This document shows, one piece after another, positions 1-7,509 of a stretch of 22,520 nucleotides of DNA. Under the pieces are notes generated by a model, which did no database searches, was not told the DNA's origin, and saw nothing but the letters and a program-made list of their open reading frames with translations. The position numbers were made by a program, and so were the translations under genes. Origin of the DNA: a bacterium UBP10_UBA1149 (lineage in GTDB: Bacteria; Desulfobacterota; Binatia; UBA1149); the NCBI GenBank assembly GCA_002311335.1, contig DBZX01000061.1, positions 34,342 to 56,861 of the forward strand. The letters are read 5' to 3'. How positions within the stretch are numbered: the first letter of the stretch is position 1; every line of letters begins with the position of its first letter.

Positions 1-743
1 CCAGCTGCGACATCTGCACCGATGTAGATGGTGTTTACACCACCGATCCACGGACCTGCGACCAGGCCGTGCGGCTGGAAAAGATCTCTTACGATGAAAT
101 GCTCGAGCTGGCCGGGCTCGGCGCGAAGGTGTTGCAGATAAGAGCAGTGGAGTGCGCTAAGCGCTACGGCGTCAAGCTACGGGTGTGCTCCAGTTTTGGT
201 GACGATGAGGGCACCTGGGTTGTACCCGAGGAGGAAGGCATGGAAGAGGTTCTGGTATCAGGGGTCGCGTTTGACCGTGACCAGGCGAAGATTACCGTCA
301 AGTTGGTACCCGATACACCGGGGCTGGCTGCGTCACTGTTCGGCCCGCTCGCCGAGAAGGGCGTCGTGGTTGACATGATAGTCCAGAACGTGAGTGCCGA
401 CGGACACACCGATCTCACTTTCACGGTTTCCGGCGAGGATTTTTCGGCTGCGGCCAAACTCGTCCAGGAGGTCGCCGAGAAGGTCGGAGCCGGAGGCGTC
501 GACAGCAGCGACACTGTGGCCAAGGTGTCGGTGGTGGGCCTGGGAATGCGCAACCACGCCGGTGTCGCGGCGCGTATGTTCGAGGTGCTGTCAGACGCCG
601 GCGTAAACATCCAGATGATCTCGACCTCGGAGATCAAGATCTCCGTCGTTATCGAAAGAGACGATGTCGACAGGGCGGTGAAGTTGCTGCACGAAGCCTT
701 CGTCGAAGACCCCGGCTCGCTGGCCGAAAGCAAGCCCGCGTAG
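1..743 (+). CDS. lysC: Aspartate kinase, C-terminal part (5' end outside window)
   Basis: This enzyme phosphorylates L-aspartate with ATP, the committed step to lysine, threonine and methionine, and is normally allosterically inhibited by lysine and/or threonine. The open frame runs in from the left edge (first full codon at 3). It shows CDICTDVDGVYTTDP, the end of the amino-acid-kinase domain, followed by KISYDEMLELAGLGAKVLQ. Two ACT regulatory domains follow: the first starts near ITVKLVPDTPGLAASLF, the second near VSVVGLGMRNHAGVAARMF and ends in a typical NIQMISTSEIKISVVI segment. About 246 residues are visible; monofunctional aspartokinases are about 400, so roughly the first 160 are missing. 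A GTG at 69 lies inside the conserved region and is not the real start. cimA follows 11 nt downstream, so it is probably co-transcribed. Family assignment is secure; which amino acid inhibits it cannot be read from the fragment. Confidence 0.95.
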   Translation, partial: SCDICTDVDGVYTTDPRTCDQAVRLEKISYDEMLELAGLGAKVLQIRAVECAKRYGVKLRVCSSFGDDEGTWVVPEEEGMEEVLVSGVAFDRDQAKITVKLVPDTPGLAASLFGPLAEKGVVVDMIVQNVSADGHTDLTFTVSGEDFSAAAKLVQEVAEKVGAGGVDSSDTVAKVSVVGLGMRNHAGVAARMFEVLSDAGVNIQMISTSEIKISVVIERDDVDRAVKLLHEAFVEDPGSLAESKPA

Positions 744-754
744 GGACCAATGCG

Positions 755-2365
755 ATGAAACGGACGATCGAAATCTACGATACTACCCTGCGGGACGGTG
801 CGCAGGGGGAAGGGGTGTCTTTCACACTCGAGGACAAGCTGGCCATCACTCGTCGCCTCGACGACTGTGGGATTTCCTGCATCGAGGGCGGCTACCCGGG
901 CTCCAACCCGAAGGATGCTGAGTATTTTGCCCGCGCCCAGAAGCTCAAGCTTTCCCAGGCCACCGTGGTGGCCTTTGGCATGACCGCCCGCATCGGCACG
1001 CGGCCGTCGGCGGACAAGAGCCTGCAACTGCTGCTCAAGGCGGGAACGTCTACCGTCACTATTGTCGGTAAAACCTGGGACTTTCACGTCAAGCACGCGC
1101 TGCGCGTTTCTTACAAGGCCAACCTGGAAAACATCCACACCACGATGGCGTTTCTCAAAAAGAGAGTGGACAGGGTCATCTTCGACGCTGAGCACTTCTT
1201 CGATGGCTTCAAGGCGAACCCCGAGTACGCCCGGGCCTGCCTCGAGGCGGCGGCAGACGGTGGGGCCGATCTGCTCGCGCTTTGCGACACCAACGGTGGT
1301 TCATTGCCCGAACAAATCACCCGCGGGTTGACCGCGGCGAGCAAAATCGAAGTGCCGCTGGGTATCCACTGCCACGACGATTCGGGACTGGCCACTGCCA
1401 ACACCCTCGCCGGTGTGGAGGCGGGAGCCGTGCAGGTGCAGGGGACTATCAACGGCATTGGTGAGCGCTGCGGCAACACCAACCTCTGTACGGTGGTGCC
1501 CAACCTGCAGCTCAAGATGAACCGACGCTGCGTCAGCGCGGCACAGTTACGGAAATTCACCGACCTGTCCCACTTTGTCTACGAAGCCGGCAACGTCGAA
1601 CCATATCGCGGCGACCCGTTTACCGGCGCTTCGGCTTTTGCCCACAAGGGCGGAATGCACGTGTCGGCGGTGCAGCGAAACCCGCTCACCTATGAGCACA
1701 TCGAGCCTCGGCTGGTCGGCAACGGACAGCGCATCCTCGTCTCCGAGCTGTCGGGAAGAAGCAACGTCGAGGCCAAGGCCAGGGAGTTCGGGCTCGAGCT
1801 CGAAGGCCGTGCCGACGAACTCAAGCAGTTGCTCTCGGAGGTCAAGGAACTCGAGAGCATTGGTTTTCAGTTCGAAGGAGCCGACGCGTCTTTCGAACTC
1901 TTGATGAGAAAAAGCCTGAAGGACAAGCAGCAGTTCTTCAAGTTGCTCGGCTATCGCGTTTTGGACGACAAGCCAGGCGAATCCGAGCCCACCATCGCTG
2001 AGGCGACAGTCAAGATCGAAGGACCTGACGGCAAGGTAGAACACACGGCCGCCACCGGCGACGGCCCGGTCAACGCGCTTGATCGTGCTCTCAGAAAGGC
2101 GCTCGTCAATTTCTATCCCGAGATCGATGACGTGCAGCTTCACGATTACAAGGTCCGCGTGCTCGACAGCGCTGACGGCACAGCGAGCATGGTGCGGGTG
2201 TTCATCGAGTCCGGTGACAGGGAATCGCGCTGGGGTACGGTGGGGCTTTCGCACAACGTCGTCGAAGCCAGCTGGCAAGCGCTCGTTGACGCGATGGTAT
2301 ACAAAATCCTGAAGGACAAGAAGAGGAGTCGGCAACGAAAACGGACGTCGCCTGCCGCTAAGTGA
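755..2365 (+). CDS. cimA: (R)-citramalate synthase
   Basis: CimA condenses pyruvate with acetyl-CoA to (R)-citramalate, the entry to the threonine-independent route to 2-oxobutyrate and isoleucine. The 536-residue length fits the long CimA family. The N-terminal TIM barrel has the HMGL-like signature DTTLRDGAQGEG (residues 9-20), the metal-binding HCHDDSG with H205 and H207, and the GIGERCGNTNL loop (235-244). The C-terminal part (about 420-520) looks like the LeuA-type dimerisation/allosteric domain, which in characterised homologues senses isoleucine or leucine. The tail is basic. The ATG at 755 is preceded by TAGGGA at a reasonable spacing. The last codons overlap the desulfurase start by 4 nt (GTGA). 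2-isopropylmalate or homocitrate synthase is the alternative, but the DTTLRDGAQGEGVSF form and the length favour CimA. Confidence 0.93.
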   Translation: MKRTIEIYDTTLRDGAQGEGVSFTLEDKLAITRRLDDCGISCIEGGYPGSNPKDAEYFARAQKLKLSQATVVAFGMTARIGTRPSADKSLQLLLKAGTSTVTIVGKTWDFHVKHALRVSYKANLENIHTTMAFLKKRVDRVIFDAEHFFDGFKANPEYARACLEAAADGGADLLALCDTNGGSLPEQITRGLTAASKIEVPLGIHCHDDSGLATANTLAGVEAGAVQVQGTINGIGERCGNTNLCTVVPNLQLKMNRRCVSAAQLRKFTDLSHFVYEAGNVEPYRGDPFTGASAFAHKGGMHVSAVQRNPLTYEHIEPRLVGNGQRILVSELSGRSNVEAKAREFGLELEGRADELKQLLSEVKELESIGFQFEGADASFELLMRKSLKDKQQFFKLLGYRVLDDKPGESEPTIAEATVKIEGPDGKVEHTAATGDGPVNALDRALRKALVNFYPEIDDVQLHDYKVRVLDSADGTASMVRVFIESGDRESRWGTVGLSHNVVEASWQALVDAMVYKILKDKKRSRQRKRTSPAAK

Positions 2366-3483
2366 GCCATTACTTCGACTTCAACGCTGGCTGCAGGATG
2401 CGCCCGGAAGTAATAGACCGCGTCACTGAGCTCCTGCGCGAAGACTGCGGCAACCCCTCGAGCATGCACTCGCCGGGCCGGCGCGCCCGCGCGCTGCTCG
2501 AAGAGGCTCGTGATTCTACTGCCGCCCTGTTCGGCGTCGCCCCGGACGAGATCATTTTTACTTCCGGTGGTACCGAGTCCAATAACACGGCCCTGCGAGG
2601 TGCGATGGCCCTGGATCCCGCGCTCCAGCTCCTGGTTTCCAGTAGCGAGCACGCGTCGACCTCGGCCGTGGCCGACTATCTCGAAGAACACGGTCGACGG
2701 GTGCGCAGATTCACGATCGATGCCGAGGGCCAACTCGACCTTGACCTTATCGGGCGCGCTAGCAGGGAAGCCCGTAGCCTGCTGGCCTTGTCGCTGGCGA
2801 ATGGCGACACCGGCCACCTGCTTGAGCTCGACAAGCTCTGCGCATTGCTGGCGCCGGGCAGCAGTTTTCATCTCGACCTCGCCCAGGCCGTGGGCCGTAT
2901 TGTCCTGCGCCTTCCTGCCGCGGTCACCACGGCAGCAGCGTCCTGCCACAAGTACGGTGGCCCACTGGGCTGCGGGGTGCTCATCAAGCGCGGCCCCGAA
3001 CTGGAGCCATTGATGGTGGGTGGCGGGCAGGAGCGCGGTGTCCGCGCGGGAACTGAGAACATTGCTGCCATCGCCGGCGCGGGTCTGGCCGCCCGGCTCG
3101 CACAGGCCGAGCTCGGCGAGGAATCTTCGCGGCTCAAGGGGATAACCAGCCTGCTCTGGTCCCTCATCGCCGACCTGCCCTCGATACGCCGCCTGAGCCC
3201 CGACGACGGCCTTCCGGGCACACTCACGGTAGCGCTTGGAGACGTTCCTGCTGACGTCATGATAGCGGGCCTCGACCTGGAGGGTTTTGCCGTATCGAGT
3301 GGCTCGGCCTGTGAGGCCGGTTCGCCCGAACCGCCGGCGACCGCGGTCGCACTGGGCCTTGAGGCCCCGTGGCTACACGGTGTGATACGAATGAGCATGG
3401 GCTGGGAGAACAGCAGGGACGATGTTCTCGCACTGGCCCGCTCGTTTAATGCTGTTGCCGGCAGGGCGAGGATGGCCGCGTGA
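2362..3483 (+). CDS. Cysteine desulfurase, NifS/IscS-like (class V aminotransferase fold)
   Basis: This is a PLP enzyme that removes sulfur from cysteine to leave an enzyme persulfide for transfer to acceptors. At 373 residues it has the expected length. Visible motifs are TSGGTESNN (67-75), the histidine of SSEHAS (H97), FHLDLAQAVG with D172 and Q175 that contact PLP, the PLP-lysine in SCHKYGGPLG (K197), RAGTEN (228-233), and the persulfide cysteine loop SSGSACEAGSPEPP (C317). The N-terminal motif is unusual: YFDFNAGCRM replaces the usual YLDNNATT, and LANGDTGHLL replaces the usual NNE(T/I)G segment. The start is GTG at 2362, overlapping the cimA stop by 4 nt; no upstream start fits. Its stop overlaps mnmA by 4 nt, so it is probably the dedicated sulfur donor for MnmA, as in other desulfurase-mnmA pairs. 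That role is inferred from context. I leave the symbol blank because iscS, nifS and yrvO-type enzymes cannot be told apart here. Confidence 0.9.
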   Translation: MSHYFDFNAGCRMRPEVIDRVTELLREDCGNPSSMHSPGRRARALLEEARDSTAALFGVAPDEIIFTSGGTESNNTALRGAMALDPALQLLVSSSEHASTSAVADYLEEHGRRVRRFTIDAEGQLDLDLIGRASREARSLLALSLANGDTGHLLELDKLCALLAPGSSFHLDLAQAVGRIVLRLPAAVTTAAASCHKYGGPLGCGVLIKRGPELEPLMVGGGQERGVRAGTENIAAIAGAGLAARLAQAELGEESSRLKGITSLLWSLIADLPSIRRLSPDDGLPGTLTVALGDVPADVMIAGLDLEGFAVSSGSACEAGSPEPPATAVALGLEAPWLHGVIRMSMGWENSRDDVLALARSFNAVAGRARMAA

Positions 3484-4604
3484 GCGAGCAGACGCAGAAG
3501 ACCGGCGGCCCGGTAGTAGTGGCGATGAGTGGCGGGGTCGACAGCTCGGTTGCCGCCGCCCTGCTGGTGGAACAGGGGCACGACGTTATCGGTATATCTT
3601 TGAGACTCGCGCCCGACGATTCTGCGAACACCAGTGGTTGTTGTGGTGTGCGCGACTTTGCCGATGCCGCGCGGGTGGCCGAGTTGCTCGGTATTCCTCA
3701 CTACACCATGGACATGAGGAGCCAGTTCAGGGAAAAGGTCATGCTGCCCTTCGCTGCCGAGTATCTCGCCGGACGTACACCGAGCCCTTGTGTGCTCTGC
3801 AACCGCGAAATCAAATTCTCGCTACTCTTTGACCGGGCCAGGGCGCTGGGAGCGACCCGGGTGGCCACCGGGCACTACGCCAGGACGCGCAGCAGCGGCA
3901 ACAGGGTGAGGCTTCTCAAGGGGCTTGACGACAACAAGGACCAGAGTTACTTCCTCTTCGAAATGGGGCAGGAGCAACTGGCGCATACGCTGTTCCCGGT
4001 CGGTGACCTGTCAAAACCCGAGGTCCGTGAGCACGCGCAGCGCTTGCGACTGCAGGTGGCAGACAAGCCCGAAAGTCACGATATTTGTTTCGTGCCGCCC
4101 GGCGGCTACGCGAGCGTCGTCGAACAACTCAAGGGCCTCGCTGGAACAACACCTGGTAAACTCGTAAGCGGGCAGGGCCAGATCCTCGGTGAGCACGACG
4201 GCGTCCACCACTTCACGGTGGGCCAACGCCGCGGCCTCGGTATCAGCGCCGAGCAACCGCTTTATGTGACCGGTATCAACGCGGACACGGGCGAGGTGAG
4301 GGTAGGCGGGCGCGAACAACTGGCCTGCAGCGGGCTGGTGGCCGAGAGGCCCTGCTGGGTTTCCGGCGACGCGCCTCGCGAGGGCGCTCCAGTAGAGGCA
4401 AGGATTCGTTATCGCCACGCGGCTGTCCCCGCAACGGTGAGCCAAACAGGCGGCAAGCTGACAGTAAATTTCGACGCCCCCGAGGAAGCCGTGGCGCCCG
4501 GGCAGGCCGTCGTTTTCTACGACGGCGACGAAGTACTGGGCGGCGCGTGGATACAACGGGCGCTGCACTACGAAGCTGCCGTGGGTACAGAAAAATGCGC
4601 GTAG
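3480..4604 (+). CDS. mnmA: tRNA-specific 2-thiouridylase MnmA
   Basis: MnmA adenylates U34 of tRNA-Lys, -Glu and -Gln and replaces its 2-oxygen with sulfur, giving s2U at the wobble position. The 374-residue protein has the PP-loop SGGVDSS (17-23), the catalytic cysteine in RTPSPCVLCN (C104, with C107), TGHYAR (130-135), DNKDQSYFLF and the second catalytic cysteine in SHDICFVPPGGY (C203). The central FTVGQRRGLGIS and the C-terminal beta-barrel are as expected for the family. The GTG start at 3480 lies in a GTGA overlap with the desulfurase stop; GAGG about 8 nt upstream is a plausible ribosome binding site. Its 3' end overlaps mtaB by 10 nt. The adjacent desulfurase probably supplies the persulfide sulfur. 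Confidence 0.97.
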   Translation: MSEQTQKTGGPVVVAMSGGVDSSVAAALLVEQGHDVIGISLRLAPDDSANTSGCCGVRDFADAARVAELLGIPHYTMDMRSQFREKVMLPFAAEYLAGRTPSPCVLCNREIKFSLLFDRARALGATRVATGHYARTRSSGNRVRLLKGLDDNKDQSYFLFEMGQEQLAHTLFPVGDLSKPEVREHAQRLRLQVADKPESHDICFVPPGGYASVVEQLKGLAGTTPGKLVSGQGQILGEHDGVHHFTVGQRRGLGISAEQPLYVTGINADTGEVRVGGREQLACSGLVAERPCWVSGDAPREGAPVEARIRYRHAAVPATVSQTGGKLTVNFDAPEEAVAPGQAVVFYDGDEVLGGAWIQRALHYEAAVGTEKCA

Positions 4605-5896
4605 CCATCGCCACACTTGGTTGCAAGGTGAACCAGTACGACAGCGCGGTGATGAGTAATCGCTTCAGCGACAGGGGCTGGCAGCGCGTGGCCTTTTCTG
4701 AACCCGCCGATGCCTACGTGGTCAACTCCTGCACCGTGACCGCGCGCGCCGACTCCGACGCCCGCCGGCTCTGTCGCAAGGCTCGCCGTACCTCGCCCGA
4801 CGCGCGGGTGATCATGACCGGCTGCTACGCCCAGGTCAGCGCCCCCGATGTCGCGGCCCTCGAAGAAGTCGACTACGTGGTCGGCCTCGGAAGGCTTGAC
4901 GATCTCCTCGATGCAGTCAACGGCGAGCTCGAGGAACGGATCGCCGTGTCGGACCTGAGAAAAGCCACCGAGGTAACGACCCTGGGGCTTGAGAGCTTCC
5001 CCGGTCGCGACCGCGCATTCGTCAAAGTACAGGAAGGCTGCAACCTGTTCTGTACCTTCTGCGTTATTCCGATTGCCCGCGGGCGCAGCCGCAGTGTTTC
5101 GCCGCGGCTGATAATCGAGGAAATTGAGCGTCTCGCGGCGCGGGGCTACCACGAGGTCGTTCTCACCGGTGTACACCTTGGCGGATGGGGCGCTGACCTC
5201 GAACCGGCCGAGACCTTTGCCTTTCTGCTCGAAGCCATCGCCGAACGGAAGCTGCCCCTGCGGGTGAGGATCAGCTCGCTGGACCCCCCGGAGCTCAGCG
5301 AGCGGCTGCTCGACGTGATCGCCGAACCCGGTTTCTGCCGCCACCTGCACGTGCCCCTGCAGGCCTGCGACAACTCGGTTCTCGAGCGTATGCGCCGCCG
5401 CTACACCCTCGAGCAGGCCGACAAGTGGCTCGAACGCCTGGCCACCCGCGTGCCTGGCGTCACCATCGGTACGGACCTCATCACCGGCTTTCCCTCGGAG
5501 AGCAGGCAGCAGTTCGAATCCGGCCTGGGCTATCTCGAGAATTCGCCGGTGAACTACCTGCACGTGTTCCCGTACTCGCGCAGGGATTCTACTTCGGCTT
5601 CGAGCAGGTGGAAGGAGGTCGAAGCATCCGAGGTTCACCGCCGCGCGACCGAGGTGCGAGAGCTCGACTCACGGCTTCGCGACACCTGGCTTTCCGCGCA
5701 CGTTTCGGCAGCCCCCCCGAAGCGACTCTCCATGCTGGTTGAGAGCGAACGCGACAAGACCACGGGCTTGCTGCGCGGGTATTCCGACGAGTACCTGCCG
5801 CTGCTTCTTGACGGCAAGGACTCGGCGAAGGGACGCCTGGTTGCCGTAAATATCGACTCGAGACAGGGCGAGCGACTCAGGGTAGTGGCAACGTGA
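4595..5896 (+). CDS. mtaB: tRNA (t6A37) methylthiotransferase MtaB
   Basis: This radical-SAM methylthiotransferase converts t6A to ms2t6A at position 37 of ANN-decoding tRNAs. The start is taken as the ATG at 4595, giving 433 residues that open with MRVAIATLGCKVNQYDS, the typical MtaB beginning; an in-frame ATG at 4547 would add 16 residues inside the mnmA reading frame and is unlikely. The N-terminal methylthiotransferase domain has three cluster cysteines (C10, C46 in VVNSCTVTA, C77 in MTGCYAQ). The radical-SAM motif is CNLFCTFC (C149, C153, C156). A short TRAM-like C-terminus follows about residue 375. LGCKVNQYDS rather than LGCQMN favours MtaB over MiaB or RimO. It overlaps rnc by 4 nt (GTGA). 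With mnmA it forms a tRNA anticodon-loop sulfur-modification pair. Confidence 0.93.
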   Translation: MRVAIATLGCKVNQYDSAVMSNRFSDRGWQRVAFSEPADAYVVNSCTVTARADSDARRLCRKARRTSPDARVIMTGCYAQVSAPDVAALEEVDYVVGLGRLDDLLDAVNGELEERIAVSDLRKATEVTTLGLESFPGRDRAFVKVQEGCNLFCTFCVIPIARGRSRSVSPRLIIEEIERLAARGYHEVVLTGVHLGGWGADLEPAETFAFLLEAIAERKLPLRVRISSLDPPELSERLLDVIAEPGFCRHLHVPLQACDNSVLERMRRRYTLEQADKWLERLATRVPGVTIGTDLITGFPSESRQQFESGLGYLENSPVNYLHVFPYSRRDSTSASSRWKEVEASEVHRRATEVRELDSRLRDTWLSAHVSAAPPKRLSMLVESERDKTTGLLRGYSDEYLPLLLDGKDSAKGRLVAVNIDSRQGERLRVVAT

Positions 5897-6591
5897 CAAC
5901 CGGCCCCGAAAAAGACACGCTGGACGGCCTGGAATCGCGCATCAGCTACCAGTTTACTGACCGGGAGCTACTGGCTGAAGCCGTCACCCACCCCTCGCGG
6001 GCGGGCGAGACCAACGCGAGCAGTAACCAGAGATTGGAGTTTCTCGGTGACGCCGTACTCGACCTTATGCTGGCGCAGGAGTTACTGCTTCAACACCCAT
6101 CCTGGGACGAAGGCCGTCTCAGCAGAAGCAGGGCCTCACTGGTCAGCGGCAGGGCCCTGGCCTCACTGGCCGCCGAGCTCAGCCTGGGCGACTGGGTCAG
6201 GCTCGGACGCGGCGAAAGTACGGCTGATGGAAGTATCGCTCCGAGCATACTCGCCAACGCCTACGAAGCCTTGATGGGCGCTGTCTTCCTCGATGGCGGA
6301 TACGACGCTGCGCGACAGGTGGTCGCCGCTCACTTCGCGGGCCGACTGGACGAGGTCATCTCCTCCGACCGCGATTCCAAGACCGCGCTACAGGAGCTCA
6401 CCCAGAAAAATTACGCGGAGCTGCCCACTTACGAGACAATCAAAGTCAGCGGGCCGGATCACGCCAGGGTCTACGAGGTAGAGGTATTCGTCCAGGCTCG
6501 CAGCATGGCCAACGGCAGCGGTCGCAGTCGCAGGGCTGCCGAGCAGGAAGCCGCCGAGAACGCGCTCGAGCGACTCTCACGGGAATCATGA
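5893..6591 (+). CDS. rnc: Ribonuclease III
   Basis: RNase III cleaves double-stranded RNA, notably in rRNA precursor processing, and works as a homodimer with Mg2+. The 232-residue length is typical. The catalytic domain shows NQRLEFLGDAVLDL (45-58, with E49 and D53) and ILANAYEALMGAVFLDGG (119-136, with E125). The C-terminal dsRNA-binding domain begins near DSKTALQELTQK (161-172) and ends with GSGRSRRAAEQEAAENALERL-like sequence. Two positions differ from the Escherichia coli pattern: Q46 stands at the first Glu of NERLEFLGD, and N122 stands where the Asp of the ADxxEA motif usually is. The start is GTG at 5893 in a GTGA overlap with mtaB; the gene overlaps era by 4 nt (ATGA). rnc-era adjacency is common in bacteria and links rRNA processing with small-subunit maturation. 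Confidence 0.95.
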   Translation: MTTGPEKDTLDGLESRISYQFTDRELLAEAVTHPSRAGETNASSNQRLEFLGDAVLDLMLAQELLLQHPSWDEGRLSRSRASLVSGRALASLAAELSLGDWVRLGRGESTADGSIAPSILANAYEALMGAVFLDGGYDAARQVVAAHFAGRLDEVISSDRDSKTALQELTQKNYAELPTYETIKVSGPDHARVYEVEVFVQARSMANGSGRSRRAAEQEAAENALERLSRES

Positions 6592-7502
6592 GCGAAAAAA
6601 AGACAGGCATGGACAACGAGGAGACGCTCGACACCCGCGTTGGAACGGTGACCCTCGCCGGCGCTCCTAATTCCGGTAAATCGACGCTGCTCAACAAGAT
6701 CATCGGTCAACGCCTGAGTATCGCCACGCATAAGCCGCAGACCACCCGTAACCGCATTCTCGCGGTGCACAACCAAGGCAACTGCCAGATGATCTTTCTT
6801 GACACGCCCGGCATACACGGCGAGCGCGGACTCATACACCGGCGGATGCTCGCGGCGGCACGATCGAGCATGGACGAGGCCGATGTGCTGTGCTGGCTGA
6901 TCGCGGCTGACCGCGGACTGCGAAAAACTGATAAGCGAGAACTGTCCGCGCTGAGCGAACACCCGCGGGTAATCGTGCTGCTCAACAAGATGGACCTCGT
7001 CCGGAGACAGGACCTGCTACCCTACATGAAACAGGTTGGCGAGCTGGCCCCCAACGCCGAGGTTCTCCCCTTGTCGGCCCGCAAGGGTGAGAACGTAGAG
7101 ACCCTGCTCGAACTACTCGCCGCCCGCCTTCCCCCCGGCCCCTGGCTCTACGGCAAGGACGTTCTCACCGACATGTCCGAACGCTTCTTCGTAGCCGAAC
7201 TGGTACGCGAGCAACTGTTTCGGCAACTGGAACAGGAACTCCCTTACCGGGTAGCCGTATCGGTGGAATCCTGGGAGCGACACGGGCGCACGCTGCACAT
7301 ATCGGTCTGTATCTTTACCGACTCCAAGTCTACCCGTCCCATGATAATCGGCCACGGCGGCGAGAGGCTCAAGTCCATCGGCAGCGCGGCCCGCGAAAAA
7401 ATAGAACGCCTCGTAGAATCCCGGGTACACCTGGAAATCTTCGTCAAGGTGAGGGCCAACTGGCCCAGTGATCCGCACTTCCTGGCGGAACAGGGACTCT
7501 GA
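6588..7502 (+). CDS. era: GTPase Era
   Basis: Era binds the 3' end of 16S rRNA and assists 30S subunit maturation. The 304-residue protein has a GTPase domain with G1 GAPNSGKS (25-32), TTRNR, G3 DTPGIH (72-77), G4 NKMD (133-136) and G5-like SARKGEN. A C-terminal KH domain has GHGG as its GxxG motif, followed by the SIGSAAREKIERL helix and the typical ending HLEIFVKVRANW. G1 carries Ser where Val or Ala is more usual (GxPNVGKS). The ATG at 6588 overlaps the rnc stop as ATGA; upstream GGGA is close and weak, which fits coupled translation. der starts 7 nt downstream. Confidence 0.96.
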   Translation: MSEKKTGMDNEETLDTRVGTVTLAGAPNSGKSTLLNKIIGQRLSIATHKPQTTRNRILAVHNQGNCQMIFLDTPGIHGERGLIHRRMLAAARSSMDEADVLCWLIAADRGLRKTDKRELSALSEHPRVIVLLNKMDLVRRQDLLPYMKQVGELAPNAEVLPLSARKGENVETLLELLAARLPPGPWLYGKDVLTDMSERFFVAELVREQLFRQLEQELPYRVAVSVESWERHGRTLHISVCIFTDSKSTRPMIIGHGGERLKSIGSAAREKIERLVESRVHLEIFVKVRANWPSDPHFLAEQGL

Positions 7503-7509
7503 GATAACC

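Noticed and set aside
164..1195. Minus-strand open frame (343 codons) opposite lysC/cimA
   Set aside because: Low-complexity Ser/Thr/Pro-rich translation typical of an antisense frame; both plus-strand genes are clear.
4547..4594. Longer N-terminus for mtaB
   Set aside because: The extra 16 residues lie within mnmA and precede the family-typical MRVAIATLGCKVNQ start.
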